From Norana najaformis (taxonomy: Eukaryota; Annelida; Clitellata; Crassiclitellata; Hormogastridae), in contig OZ029928.1 in NCBI GenBank assembly GCA_964023275.1, positions 16,227,182 through 16,291,181 of the forward strand: a stretch of DNA of 64,000 bases, read 5' to 3'. Shown here piece after piece: positions 23,601 to 32,310 of this stretch. The translations under genes were made by a program, and so were the position numbers. The notes beneath the pieces were generated by a model. That model ran no database searches. It saw nothing but the letters and a program-made list of their open reading frames with translations, and had not been told where the DNA came from. How positions within the stretch are numbered: the stretch's first letter is position 1; every line of letters starts with the position of its first letter.

Positions 23601-26372
23601 TGGCGACTCTTTCCTGAAGTTTTTCTTGTAACTGTAGAGGATTCGTTGGAGACGAAAACTAAGGTCAGAAGGTCACCCGTCGAGGCAATGACTGGAGCGG
23701 AGGTCATTCCACCCAGCACAGAGGCACAGTTCGTCCACGAGGTGGCCTCAAAGGTTAGTCTCTGGATCAAAAAGTACCAGAAAAAGGTTTGTGGTAATTA
23801 GTCCGGTACACTGGAACTCCGCTATAACTTGCATCGTTATGACACAAAATCTGATATGACGCAAATTTATTTGGCTTTAAAAGATGGGTTAGTTATAACA
23901 CAGCCTTGTTATGATATAATACTCAATTTTGGCTTCCGGATGTAAACGTATGTATATATAAATGCCTTTGTATGTATGCACGTTTTTCTAAGTGACCATG
24001 TAAGATCAGCCCTGCTTATATTTCAGTGAATATATGGTGTGAGATCATTTCAATGAATTCATCAGTAATTCATCAGATGAGAGCCCCATCTCGAGTAAAT
24101 GGTGTGAGATCATTTCAATGAATTCGTCAGCTTTGCCTTTGTTGGCCCTTCCAGCTGGAACTGCCTTCCTCTTGACCTGCGGCTTCAGTCACTTAGTCTC
24201 TCTCCTACCTAGTCTCGCAAACGCCTGAAATCCTTTTTGTTTGTTCAAGTCGGGAGCGCCACTGTTTCCTAAGTGGCGCTTTATAAATGTTCGTTTACAA
24301 TTACAATTACAATTACAATCAGATGAGAGCCATCTCGAGTATATGGGGTGAGATCCTTCCAATGAATTCATTGGGTGAGATCCTTTACCATCACTGTCCA
24401 TTTTTAAAACAGGCTCTCAGCATAAATAGGCACAGAGCCGTGGTTTGTTATTCATGTATGATTTGTTTTTTGATTCAGATTGGAATTCGTCTCTGTCCCG
24501 TGTCACTAGACGAATGTTCAGACGTTTTGTCGTCAACCGTTGAAGAAATGATTGCAGCGGTAGGCATTAGCAGTTGTATTAAGCAATTATCTGTCCCATT
24601 GTTAGAACTCGCCATCACTTCATCCCTTGCAATCTCTGTGCAGGTCTTCCACTCAAAACTGAAAACACTCCTTTTCTGCAGATCTTGTCATGATTCATCC
24701 TCTTCCCCTTATCTCTGCTGCAGATCCATTTCCAAAACGCCACCCACTGTAGCCGTCTGACTACCTGCCTGCCTGACTTTTGGGTCTTAACCTGGATCCA
24801 AACCCTTTTGCCTATCAATTTTGTTTCGACTGAGCGCCTATGAATAAGCTGGTTCCCGCGACTTAGCTTTCGTTGGGCGCTGTAGAAATCTCGAGATTAC
24901 GATTACTGGTAGTGTTTCGATGCTGCTTCAAACATTAAGGAATGTTCTTGTAATGCTACCTTAGGCATGAGACAGCTGTGTCATCAGCTTTTCCATTGTT
25001 TTTTTAAACAAGAATCCATTCAACAGCTTTGAACCAGCAATTGTTAAATGACAGACCTAGACTGATACGAATTAGACTGTCTTGCGTGAATAATCGTACG
25101 GCACAGCCCAAAATGGGTGTGGGATTCATGTTGCTAAACTATCCTTCTGCTTGAGCATTAAAGTTTGTTCTAGTTAATTTTATAGTTAGTTATGAATAGT
25201 CCTAATTAAGTTGTGAATTTAGCTAGTATTGCATGGTTCTGTTGCTTTTGTGGCGTCTAGGCAACACGAGCGTTTGCAAATGAACTGGTGAGAACGGCCT
25301 CTGCAAAGCTGTTCGAGAGTGGAAGGTAACATGTATTTATCTTCGTCTTGCACATTCTTGTGAAGACAACGTGTCTTTATCTTCGTATTGCATGTTCTTT
25401 TGAGCAATAACATGTCTTTATCATCGTATTGCGCATTCTTATGAAGGTAACATGTCTTTATCTTTGTATTGGACATTCTTATGAAGGTAACATGTCTTTA
25501 TCTTTGTATTGGACATTCTTATGAAGGTAACATGTCTTTATCATCGTATTGCGCATTCTTATGAAGGTGACATGTCTTTATCTTTGTACTGCACATTCTT
25601 ATGAATGCAACATGTCTTTATCATCCTATTGCACATTCTTATAAGGTAGTCTTGCATATCATGCAACTCATTTTCGTTGTCCTACGGCACATTTTTATAA
25701 TTAAGCCTCCCAAATCCTGAAGCAGGACTTTCAGGAGGCCCTCATTTCTTTTTTAACTCGAGTCTTAGAAGCACTGTTAACATCGATGTATTCATTATAA
25801 ACACTGAGGGGCCCCAACGGTGCAAAGTACAATGGACCCCGGTCACGATTTTCAATATTTCAGTTGCCAAAGTCTGGGCGGGTCCCTAGGAAAGCGTACA
25901 CCGAGATGTTGAAAACCATAAAAGCGCCTCTGTGGGTCTTAAAGGATGACACCAAACGTTTGGGGTGGTAAAATTATGCTAGAGAGAATGGCAATTGTTT
26001 ACTGGTAATAGATTCTTCTGAGCTGCCCAGGAAGGCAAATGCATGACTTTGTTATGATTTTCTTAATAAATTAAGATGTTGTCTTGCTGTCTTAAAATGT
26101 GTTGGTGTTGTCAAAATGTGTTGGTGTTGTCAAAATGTTGTCAAAATGCGTTGGTGTTGTTAAAATGTGCTGGTGTCGTCATTTCGAGAAAAAGGTTGTT
26201 CAGGTCACTGATCTGTGCCATGTGGTTGCATTCATACTGTTTTTCTTTTCTCAGGAATCCGCTCCATATTGACGTTGCTAGCATCTGTGCAGTCGTTGGT
26301 CAGACGAGTCGGTTTGACTTTCTCTCAAATCATTCGCTCGGAGTTCAAGAAGAGGAAACAAACCCCAGCTAA
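8292..26372 (+). CDS. YEATS2: YEATS2 orthologue, ATAC complex subunit (17 exons)
   Basis: YEATS2 is a scaffold and histone acyl-lysine reader of the ATAC histone acetyltransferase complex in the nucleus. Its C-terminal histone fold pairs with NC2-beta in known orthologues. Coding exons by my splice model: 8292-8394, 9410-9507, 10741-10830, 11396-11608, 12745-12845, 13714-13875, 14349-14460, 15396-15440, 16312-19658, 19997-20073, 20843-20922, 21812-21950, 22630-22818, 23638-23753, 24479-24559, 25261-25325, 26255-26372. All phases agree and the sum is 5136 nt, or 1711 residues, against about 1420 in human; the excess is mostly in exon 9. The start is the first ATG of a frame giving [15 protein letters not shown], like the vertebrate N-terminus. 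Intron 1 must use a GC donor. Exon boundaries come from reading consensus sites and homology, not from transcripts. Confidence 0.93.
8437..8680 (-). mobile_element. LINE family A copy in YEATS2 intron 1
   Basis: Minus-oriented 3' end: a GTAATCGTAATAGTAATC tail, then the complement of the family A block (CAGGCGCTCAGTCAAAACAA). It begins only about 40 bases after the GC donor of exon 1. Confidence 0.8.
8770..8880 (+). mobile_element. LINE family A reverse-transcriptase end fragment
   Basis: TAATCTCTGCACAGGTCTTT then CACTCAGAACTGAAAACCC matches the reverse-transcriptase C-terminal codons (VFHSRLKT) of the copy at 35920-36571. The 3' UTR part is missing. Confidence 0.6.
8936..9080. mobile_element. 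Tigger/pogo-like DNA transposon remnant
   Basis: CAGTGGAGACTCATTATAAG and repeated CATTATAA motifs resemble the terminal repeats of Tigger-type elements (CAGTNGNACCTCNNTATAA). A related remnant lies at 23812-23945. No transposase frame was seen. The assignment rests on end similarity only. Confidence 0.4.
9655..9895. repeat. two-copy tandem duplication, about 118 bp
   Basis: AAGAAACCG, TATAACAAG, TTTTGGGACCCA and TTTTTGTTATAATGAA recur in the same order at 9658-9773 and 9777-9888, with about 85 percent identity by eye. Confidence 0.7.
9906..9985. repeat. ATT trinucleotide array
   Basis: About 75 bases of (ATT)n with one ATTG break, followed directly by a minus-strand SINE-2. It may be that SINE's A-rich tail in complement. 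Confidence 0.88.
9985..10160 (-). mobile_element. tRNA-derived SINE-2, minus strand
   Basis: The complement reads from a tRNA-like head (GGGGCTCAGTAGATGATTGG, AGCGCTCGGCTTGTAACG), through a diverged B box (AGGTTTGAGCCTCC), to the GACCTTGAGCAAAGTCC region shared with copies at 11790-11965 and 15860-16035. The TAA/ATT tract beside it is the likely tail. Confidence 0.75.
10300..10678. repeat. 22-bp minisatellite in YEATS2 intron 2
   Basis: The unit contains GAATTAAGAAGAGAATATAT, 22 bp long, with about 11 well-conserved copies after 10430 and older, shorter variants before. It ends 60 bases upstream of the exon 3 acceptor. Confidence 0.9.
11790..11965 (+). mobile_element. tRNA-derived SINE-2, plus strand
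   Basis: The head GGGGCACGGTAGCATATTGG with AGCGCTTGGCTTGTAACGC is followed by a perfect polymerase III B box (GGTTCGAGCC) near 11848. The body TAGGGACCTTGAGCAAG is shared with the other copies, and a TAAATAAATAAATA tail ends it. tRNA ancestry follows from the B box and from the spacing to the A-box-like part. Confidence 0.82.
11992..12373 (+). mobile_element. Tc1/mariner-like MITE, copy 1
   Basis: This 382-bp element is flanked by TA on both sides. Its terminal inverted repeats are about 103 bp and identical by eye, beginning CACTGTGTCCGGAAAAATTC. Between them a short frame at 12201 starts [14 protein letters not shown]. That resembles the N-terminus of Tc1/mariner/IS630-type transposases, then runs into the 3' inverted repeat, so no active enzyme is encoded. 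The centre holds a 17-bp palindrome, TACGTCACAGTGACGTA. A nearly identical copy lies at 56286-56667. Confidence 0.9.
12745..15440 (+). CDS. YEATS2: YEATS2 exons 5-8: YEATS domain
   Basis: Exons 5 (12745-12845), 6 (13714-13875), 7 (14349-14460) and 8 (15396-15440), plus the first codons of exon 9, encode the YEATS beta-sandwich, about residues 193-315. Diagnostic segments are [62 protein letters not shown] and [15 protein letters not shown]. The acyl-lysine pocket residues are present: His and Ser-Tyr of HDSY (AF9 HESF) and Gly-Trp of RGWGEF (AF9 Gly-Tyr). The reader function is therefore probably intact. Crotonyl-lysine preference is known for human YEATS2 and is inferred here. Confidence 0.93.
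12950..13012 (+). repeat. G-run tract in YEATS2 intron 5
   Basis: Repeated GGGTT, GGGATT and TAGGG motifs give more than eight GGG runs within 62 bases on the transcribed-sense strand. This satisfies the simple G-quadruplex pattern. Confidence 0.75.
13045..13205. repeat. GATGGT-type triplet tract
   Basis: Imperfect GAT/GGT triplets on +. The Met/Val/Asp frame through it is not a gene. Confidence 0.8.
13251..13612. repeat. 34-bp minisatellite in YEATS2 intron 5
   Basis: The unit contains GCAGGTCATTCCCATGGAAA then CTGCAACAACATTA, 34 bp, in about 10.5 copies with very few differences. A lone diverged copy at 12598-12625 lies in intron 4, so the sequence existed before amplification. Confidence 0.92.
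14500..14830 (+). mobile_element. LINE family B copy with reverse-transcriptase end
   Basis: The frame through 14540-14690 reads [19 protein letters not shown] then [11 protein letters not shown], the usual C-terminus of CR1/L2-type reverse transcriptases. The 3' end (TTTTTGACTGAAGTGACCAT, CTATAGAAGTCTTTAGGTTAGATTAG) matches 34450-34560, 41300-41530 and the complements at 37465-37625 and 59945-60000. A second partial 3' end follows at 14945-15012. Confidence 0.8.
15490..15690 (+). mobile_element. LINE family A copy in YEATS2 intron 8
   Basis: It carries CTTGGATCTTGACCTGGAAC, then ATTGATTTTGTTTTGACTGG and GGGCACTGTAGAAATC, ending in a weak ATTATGATTGTGATT tail. This copy is diverged. Confidence 0.75.
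15860..16035 (-). mobile_element. tRNA-derived SINE-2, minus strand
   Basis: The complement of CTTAAGGTCCCTAAACAG and of the head GAGCGCTCGAACCAATTGGC matches the family at 9985 and 11790. The B-box position reads GAGTTTGAGTCTCC and has decayed. Confidence 0.72.
16312..19658 (+). CDS. YEATS2: YEATS2 exon 9: giant low-complexity exon
   Basis: A single 3347-nt exon (residues 309 to about 1424) runs from acceptor TTTAG at 16311 to donor AA/GTGAGT at 19659. Its first codons VVEIKLDKE finish the YEATS domain. The rest is acidic and Ser/Thr/Val-rich with little recognisable structure. There are two coding minisatellites: five 16-residue copies at 17401-17640 and five 11-residue copies ([11 protein letters not shown] type) at 18694-18858. 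Vertebrate YEATS2 has a comparable long disordered, Ser/Thr-rich centre, so expansion here likely explains the larger protein. The frame stays open throughout. Confidence 0.9.
17401..17651 (+). repeat. coding 48-bp minisatellite in YEATS2 exon 9
   Basis: Five 48-bp units start at 17401, 17449, 17497, 17545 and 17593, plus an 11-base partial. Each encodes [15 protein letters not shown] plus Met or Val. Units differ by only one or two bases, so the array is recent, and its 48-bp period keeps the frame. Confidence 0.95.
18694..18858 (+). repeat. coding 33-bp minisatellite in YEATS2 exon 9
   Basis: Five 33-bp units encode variants of [11 protein letters not shown]. They are more diverged than the 48-bp array, so probably older. 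Confidence 0.85.
19997..26372 (+). CDS. YEATS2: YEATS2 exons 10-17: conserved C-terminus and histone fold
   Basis: Exons 10-12 encode [33 protein letters not shown] and the Trp/Cys/Arg-rich [15 protein letters not shown], matching the conserved post-linker region (human WNIGKRRAAEW). Exon 13 is a variable acidic linker. Exons 14-17 carry [49 protein letters not shown] and [14 protein letters not shown] before TAA at 26370-26372. This corresponds to the histone-fold part that binds NC2-beta in human YEATS2. All expected helices seem present, with no truncation. Confidence 0.88.
20090..20842 (+). other. YEATS2 intron 10, no further gene
   Basis: It contains a pyrimidine-rich TCTG stretch (20140-20215) and a family C-like tail near 20260-20310. 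The rest looks single copy. The short frames here are not coding. Confidence 0.5.
21020..21395 (+). mobile_element. LINE family C copy with reverse-transcriptase end
   Basis: A frame at 21092-21340 encodes [19 protein letters not shown], then [15 protein letters not shown] and [11 protein letters not shown], the CR1/L2-like C-terminus. It stops at TGA before the 3' end GGAGTTTATCTCGAAGTGGC with a GATTACATTACATTA tail. This fragment has no obvious frameshift and so may be fairly young. Confidence 0.85.
21640..21765 (-). mobile_element. RTE-like LINE 3' fragment, minus strand
   Basis: CTTCTTCTTCCTTCTGGCTG and the following AATTAATCCCTCCTAGG are the reverse complement of the end of the element at 30866-31240. 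Confidence 0.7.
22820..23112 (-). mobile_element. tRNA-derived SINE-1, minus strand
   Basis: A full-length-looking copy: the tail complement AAAGTAAAGTATCC at 22837, the body GGACACGGGGCCAGTGCATC, and the head GGTCTATCGGTAACGC in complement near 23095. Its left end lies within about 20 bases of the exon 13 donor (22819). Confidence 0.82.
24090..24410 (+). mobile_element. family E and LINE family C fragments
   Basis: Pieces of family E (GTGAGATCATTTCAATGAATT at 24040-24130 and GTGAGATCC at 24340-24400) flank a family C 3' end. That end (24140-24325) carries CCTAAGTGGCGCTTTATAAA and a TTACAATTACAATTACAA tail, and a decayed reverse-transcriptase end ([14 protein letters not shown]-like) precedes it. 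Family C appears to have inserted into family E. Confidence 0.6.
24590..24912 (+). mobile_element. LINE family A copy in YEATS2 intron 15
   Basis: It begins 30 bases after the exon 15 donor, in the reverse-transcriptase end ([19 protein letters not shown]) that the frame at 24287-24760 picks up. It continues through the full 3' end to CGAGATTACGATTAC. Confidence 0.82.
25320..25650 (+). repeat. 40-bp minisatellite starting at the exon 16 donor
   Basis: Eight or so units of about 40 bp carry ACATGTCTTTATCTTTGTAT then TGGACATTCTTATGAAGGTA. The first unit overlaps the authentic 5' splice site GGAAG/GTAACATG at 25325/25326, and three later units (near 25445, 25485 and 25565) reproduce GAAGGTAACATG or GAAGGTGACATG. 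Confidence 0.9.
26088..26185. repeat. 19-bp repeat in YEATS2 intron 16
   Basis: Four to five copies of AAAATGTGTTGGTGTTGTC, about 70 bases before the last exon's acceptor. Confidence 0.8.
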
Positions 26373-26384
26373 AAACTCTCCACA

Positions 26385-26970
26385 GTCACTTTTAGAGTCA
26401 ATGCTAACGACAGTGTTTAAAGCCTCTTAGATGACGAGAGATGGACCTAAGAGGTTTAGAGTCAGTTCGAAGATGACGACTGTGTTTGAAGAATTCTAGA
26501 TGATGAGAGATGGACCAGAGGGTTTAGAGTCGATTCGAAGGTGACGACAGTGTTTAAAGCCTCCTAGATGACAAGAGCTGGACCTAAGAGGGTTAGAGTC
26601 AGTTCAAAGGTGGCGACAGTGTTTGAAGCCTCTTAGATGACGAGAGATGGATCAGAGGGTTTAGAGTTGGTTCGAAGGTGACGACAGTGTTTAAAGCCTC
26701 CTAGATGACAAGAGCTGGACCTAAGAGGGTTAGAGTCAGTTCAAAGGTGGCAACAGTGTTTTAAACCCTCCTAGATGACAAGAGCTGGACCTAAGAAGGT
26801 TAGAGTCAGTTCAAAGGTGGCAACAGTGTTTGAAGCCTCTTAGATGACGAGAGATGGACCAGAGGGTTTAGAGTTGGTTCGAAGGTGACGACAGTGTTTA
26901 AAGCCTCCTAGATGACAAGAGCTGGACCTAAGAGGTTTAGAGTCAGTTCAAAGGTGACAAACATGTCTGA
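26385..26970 (+). repeat. minisatellite (about 73 bp) in YEATS2 3' UTR
   Basis: About seven units each contain GACAGTGTTTAAAGCCTC, TAGATGACAAGAGCTGGACC and AGAGGGTTAGAGTCAGTTC-type sequence. The array begins only 13-15 bases after the stop codon, so it should lie in the mature 3' UTR. Confidence 0.88.
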
Positions 26971-28059
26971 AGACACATGGCGCCTCCAAAAGGATGGAGT
27001 TTTAAATCAGCTGAAGACCAGGTGACCTGGCTGTGAACTTCCTGTAATATGAGTAGTTAAGCTGCTTTTACTCGGAGATCATCAGATCTTTCAAGATGGA
27101 GATTGAGGACTTGAGGTCAAATGATAGAAGCCTCGAAATTCCCTGAGATTGATGTACAACCAACCAAATCTCAGCGCTTTTAGATAGAAGGCCATACCAT
27201 TTTATTCCAGAAAACAAGGGACCGAGAAGCGTTCAACGTCTGAGCAGACCGTTAGGAGCCCTCTGGAAGCGTGTTGAAGTTTTTAGGGTGTGGTGCGGGT
27301 CATTGTTTTTGGAAGGCATGTATGCCTCTGCAGCTGCTAAATTATGTGCATAAACAGTAAATCAATGAGGTTTTGTTTCTGCATTTTAACATTTTGAAAT
27401 CAATCGTGTGTTCTATTTTACCTCATTTGATAGCAGCACATTTTAAGAAAAACTGAAAGTCAGTTCTTCTAATGGCAAATTTCGTTCGTAAACGTTTTTA
27501 TCCACAGGATCTCAGAGATGTCTGTTTACAAACTTTACAATTGAACACTCGACGATAAGTTTCAACATGTGACAGAGTTTCTAAGAACTTTATTCATAAA
27601 CTCGTTTTAAACGGTTCATTCACAAGCCTTTTTAAATGCTAATTTACTCACAAAATCGTATCTTTTCAACATTCGTCCAGAGTTTTACAAGTTGTCTTCT
27701 ATCTTAAGTTACTCCACTTACGGGGCTCTGAAAAAACTCAGAGCTAGTTGGCAAAACAAAAGGCACTGATGCAGTGAGATGAAAAAGAGAAAACAAATAC
27801 ACACACACACGACTATTGCACTCTTTTCAATGCAGTGATTGCTTGTCGAAGACTCAAAACCCCAACTATCGGAGCTGGCAGCCGAAGTGAAGCTATATGC
27901 AGGCAAAATATATTGACTAACAATAAGTGAGTTCATCTTTAGCACCGCATAAGAGCCCCCAGCTCAGCTTTTAGGGCACTGATTGGCAAACTGTGGTACA
28001 CGCAACTTTAACTAGTCTCTTAGTTTACCAGACTGCACATATTCAAAGTAAACAAGCAA

Positions 28060-28337
28060 ACTATCCCATGTTCCACAAGTGAGACATAGGGGAGGCGCTC
28101 ATTTCCTTTTCTTTAGGCTCTTGAGCCGGCAACTGACGAACCCCAAGGTTATGGACACGGGGTCACTGCGTCCCAGGCCTTGCCGTTTACATCCAATCTT
28201 ATGCCGGTACCAAATTATACTGCTTGGTGGTAGGCATGGTGTGCTCAAACAACTTGCCCAGGGTCGTTACATGGAGTTGAACTCAACCTGATGATCACTG
28301 ACCAAAGGCGTTCCTGATAGACCACCGTGCCACACAA
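28060..28337 (-). mobile_element. tRNA-derived SINE-1, minus strand
   Basis: The complement of the tail-body (CCACAAGTGAGACATAGGGG, GAGCCGGCAACTGACGAACC) runs through to the head (AGGCGTTCCTGATAGACCACC). Confidence 0.8.
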
Positions 28338-29289
28338 GTAATCAAAGTAATCAGACATAAATCAACTGCCTTTGAATAAAAGTGTCCCTGGTTACCTTAC
28401 AAGCTGTTTTTTTGCTGTTACATACCAATGTCTTTCCCATAAGTCTTTGTACTTGGGCTAAAGCTGAACTTCATTACACTCAAAGAATACTACGACCAGA
28501 TTGCGGTGAAGACGAGACTTAAAGCATTGCCAAGTCAGAGACTTGACATAATGTCCGCTAAAACCGATTCTTCAAACATATTGTTGACTTGTTTAAAATA
28601 AGAAAGTTTGCACACCAGCTCATCAACTGAACAACTAAAACGTATTACAAAGATGCATAGATCAGCACAAATTGCTTCAAAGATCACAATAAGCACCAGT
28701 AACAAGTGAGCAGTGGAAACCTGCCACTCGTTCGAATGACTGAATCCGTTTATGCGCTCTTCTAAAAGCAGAAGTGATGCAAAATTGATACATGTTGCTT
28801 TGCATGTAAAATTTTGTGAGTTTTTTTGGCATCTCCTTTGAAACTGGGATACAACTCAACTTTACAAAAGCCCTAACGGAAAAAGGCAGACTGAAGCTTC
28901 TTCGGTAGTAGCCCCTAGCTCACTGAATTTGCATAGAAACAAGAAAAATTTAGAGTTTAAGGCACAGCACAAATCTCTTACTTATTTTCCAAGATTTCAG
29001 CAGCACTGACATCTAATTTCAGCTGAATAAATCAAACATTGGCACTGAAAATCCTGGTACTGTACGAACACACGAAAAAAATGAAAGAATACTTTGTTTG
29101 CAGGGAGACCACTGTTTGGGCCAGTGAGCCATTTGCTGTCGTATCAAAACTTTACGTCATGTAGCACACGACTTTCGCTGTGCTCCCATGCACGTTCTTG
29201 TATGACAAATGGGCACATATACGTAGCTGGTAACAGTAGTTAACAGACAGAACTGGTGTTAATCAAGCACAGAACAGGAACAAACCCAA

Positions 29290-29410
29290 AACCGGTAAAT
29301 GTAAATGTACACGTTTTTCTATATCGACCTCAATCCTGCTCAGTTTTCAATGAATTTATCGGGTGAGATCCTTCACCACCACTGCCCATCTGAACAGGTG
29401 CCACACCATT
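29290..29410 (-). mobile_element. family E copy, minus strand
   Basis: A GTAAATGTAAATGTACACG tail, then TCAATGAATTTATCGGGTGA and GATCCTTCACCACCACTGCC. Confidence 0.72.
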
Positions 29411-30859
29411 TAAGATCCTCATAGTAACGGACAAGCACGTAACTGCTAATAGGATTAACAGGCAGATCTGGCAATAAGCACAGAACAAGACTCCCACAAT
29501 AACAACAAATACCTTGCAAGACAAAATGAATCTGAAGAGAAACGTCTGAACAATTGCAAATACAAATACATCACCATAAAATACACAAACAAATAACTTA
29601 CTTGAGTACCAACCGTTTTCTCTGTTACTTATTCACTTAAGTTTAACAAACAGATCTTCCTGGTAACCAAATCAACTGTGCCCATAGCTTACCTGCATTG
29701 CACCACTTGTGACCAGGAATAGACCCAATATATTTGGCAGCCAGGGAGAAAACTAAGTTTGCAATAATGCATTGCACGTGACTACACGCAGCCTGACTAA
29801 CCCAAGGCAACGACTAGAAAATACTTACTACTGCTTCAATGAAGCACCAAAACTAGTCAGTCTTCACGTCGGTTCTTCAAAGCGTTCAAAACTAGACTAG
29901 AAACATCTGAAACAACTAGAACAAGGCTCCAAGTTCCAGTGTACACACTGGCAAACAAGGCATCAGATACAAATAAAAACCTCTTTAAACCACAAAGAAA
30001 TTCAGCCGCTTTCGTACACTGCACCAAGATACCCATAGCAGTTGTGAAAGGCAGGTTACTTTGAAAAAATGGCAGCTCGATAAACAAACAGCCCCGTAAC
30101 ACAGCTAACTCACCGTAGCATCAAAGCCGTCATCAGAACAAACTCTTGTTACATGTGTCTTGTGTAAACTTAAAATGTGAACACAATTTTCGTACACAGT
30201 AAAGTTCAAAACAGCTCAAAACACATATACCGTAAAAAGTTACAATTTATGCATAATTTTACCAGTAAATTTCCATGCGATCAGACACACACTGGTTGTC
30301 GTTCTCCAGCAGTTTAAATAAAAAGGTTCATTTACTTAAAGCACTAGAATTGTCTCCATCTTGATCTACATCACTGGATTACAACATACGTTACTGGCAC
30401 ATCTTCCCTTAAACTGAACACCATTAAACCGCAGGGCTTGCAGTCTATCGCAAGAGTATGTCGTAACTCTGTGGAAAACTTTCTGTTTACATTTTCCGTC
30501 TGATCGGCACAGCGAACAATTCAGAAAAAAAGGAACTGCTTAAGTCACAGATATGTCCGATGCAACTATAGTCGTCATCATCAGAACTCGAGCAATACTG
30601 TAAATTCTTAACAAAACATGCACACTTCCCAAAAAGAGAAACAAAGTACCCAATACTGACTAATTATACACATCTGCTATAAAAGGTAGCACAGCCTACA
30701 ACTGAACAGTCACTACAACCAGCAAAAGTTCCTTAGCCGTAAATAAGCACAAAAAGGAAATAGGAAACAGCTTTCCTATTAGAAAGGAAAAAAACAGTGA
30801 CAGGAACAGTAAACACATCCAATTATAATTGCTATTATGATTATTATTAATTAGTAACT

Positions 30860-31240
30860 TCTATTGTGGAGAGAACAGAAATGAGAATGCTGCGATGGAT
30901 ACTTGGAATCTCACTGAAAGACAGGAAAAGAAATGAGTATATCAGACCGACACTGGGAGTGGCATGTATATCTGACAAGGTACGAGAAGCCAGGCTGAGA
31001 TGGTATGGCCATGTGATGAGGAGAGAAGAGGAAAACTGCATTAAAAGAATTATGACAGCAGAGGTTTACGGATGCCGCAGTCGTGGACGACAAAAGAGAT
31101 GGGGAAACATGAATCGGAAAGACCTAAAGCTTCTCAGATTGAAGAAAGAAGATACTGAAGACAGAAACAAATGGAAAAGAAGGATTCATATGGCTGACCC
31201 CTCTCCTAGGAGGGATTAATTCCAGCCAGAAGGAAGAAGA
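30860..31240 (+). mobile_element. RTE-like LINE, reverse-transcriptase C-terminus
   Basis: The frame at 30866-31219 (117 codons) reads MERTEMRMLRWILGISLKDR, SDKVREARLRWYGHVMRREE and ENCIKRIMTAEV, and ends in MADPSPRRD. This is the conserved C-terminal motif of RTE-type endonuclease-reverse transcriptases. It lacks the catalytic domains and is 5'-truncated, but the remaining frame is unbroken. It ends in a GAAGGAAGAAGAAG tail, and the 3' end is repeated in complement at 21640. Confidence 0.85.
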
Positions 31241-31374
31241 AGTAACTTCTATTGTGCTGGTATCTAATGCACAAGGCATCACCTGGTGGCGTGCCACATC
31301 CAAGCAGCAAATATCCAAGCAGCAAATATCCAAGTCCGTCTACTAAGACAGAGAGGCAGCCTATGGTGGATAAG

Positions 31375-31440
31375 CAAGTTGAGAAAGGTAAGTTGAGAAA
31401 GGTAAGTTGAGAAAGGTAAGTTGAGAAAGGTAAGTCTTTG
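31375..31440. repeat. 14-bp repeat GTTGAGAAAGGTAA
   Basis: Four copies in tandem. A short duplicated AGCAAATATCCAAG occurs just upstream at 31306-31335. Confidence 0.8.
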
Positions 31441-32032
31441 GCTGAGAACGAAACGACACAAGCAACTACGTAGGAAGGCAGTTCCAAAATCTAGGTTCAG
31501 CACCCAAAAAAATCTCCTTCACCGAGAACAGTTCTAGTCTTAGTCATCACAAGAGAAAGGCAGTCAGATAACCTGGTCGAATAAAAATGCTAAGTCAGGG
31601 GAATGAGAACTGATTTTAAGTATTGTTAAAATAGTAGGCATCTTCAGTGTCAGCAATATAACATAAAAAACAGCACCAAATAAAACCAAAAAACCAAGAA
31701 TCGTATACACCGAAACCTCCTTTTAAAATGACATTACAAAGCGACTTCTGTTACGACAAAGTCAAATACATGAATTGCAAATATGTCAGCTGCTTCTAGT
31801 TATAGCACATAAGTCGACAGATCAGGCACTTGTAATTAGACATTTACATGGCACAGTTTTTACAGAAACTAATCAAAGTGGTAGCGTACGAGGAGGTTCC
31901 GGGATATGTTGTTGGCTACGGCCATATTCGCTGTTTTCGAAAAAGTTAATATTATCATGATTGTTCTTTCAATTACTACTTAGGTTATCACCATTCATTC
32001 CAGTTCCTTGTAGTCCTTCCCACATTAAGGAG

Positions 32033-32310
32033 GCTCAGTGCTCATGATTAATCATTAAAGCATGAATATTCATTATATTCCATTTTTGCCCAACTCAGTG
32101 CTCATGATTATTCATTAAACCACGAATATTCATTATATTCCATTTTTGCCCAACTCAGTGCTCATGATTATTCATTAAACCACGAATATTCATTATATTC
32201 CATTCTTGTCCACCTCAGTGCTCATGATTATTCGTTAAACCATGAGTATTCATTATATTCCATTTTTGTCCATCTCAGCACTCATGATTATTCGTTAGGT
32301 CATGATTATC
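32033..32310. repeat. 60-bp minisatellite, about 4.5 copies
   Basis: The unit has CTCAGTGCTCATGATTATTC and CATTATATTCCATTTTTGCC. Units begin near 32033, 32093, 32153, 32213 and 32273, and the first three are the closest to each other. Confidence 0.9.

Larger units (their letters stand above)
26971..30845. other. convergent intergenic or long 3' UTR region
   Basis: AT-rich, largely single-copy-looking sequence between the YEATS2 stop and the LRRFIP stop. No good + strand AATAAA occurs before 28375. A minus-strand AATAAA (TTTATT at 27589-27594) could end a long LRRFIP 3' UTR of about 5 kb, which would approach the YEATS2 end. Hexamers at 28375 and 29025 are possible distal YEATS2 signals. Apart from one SINE-1 and one family E copy I see no gene. 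Confidence 0.4.

Noticed and set aside
24287-24760. 157-codon frame in YEATS2 introns 14-15
   Set aside because: It fuses intron sequence, exon 15 and a LINE reverse-transcriptase end in one chance frame; only 24479-24559 is exon.
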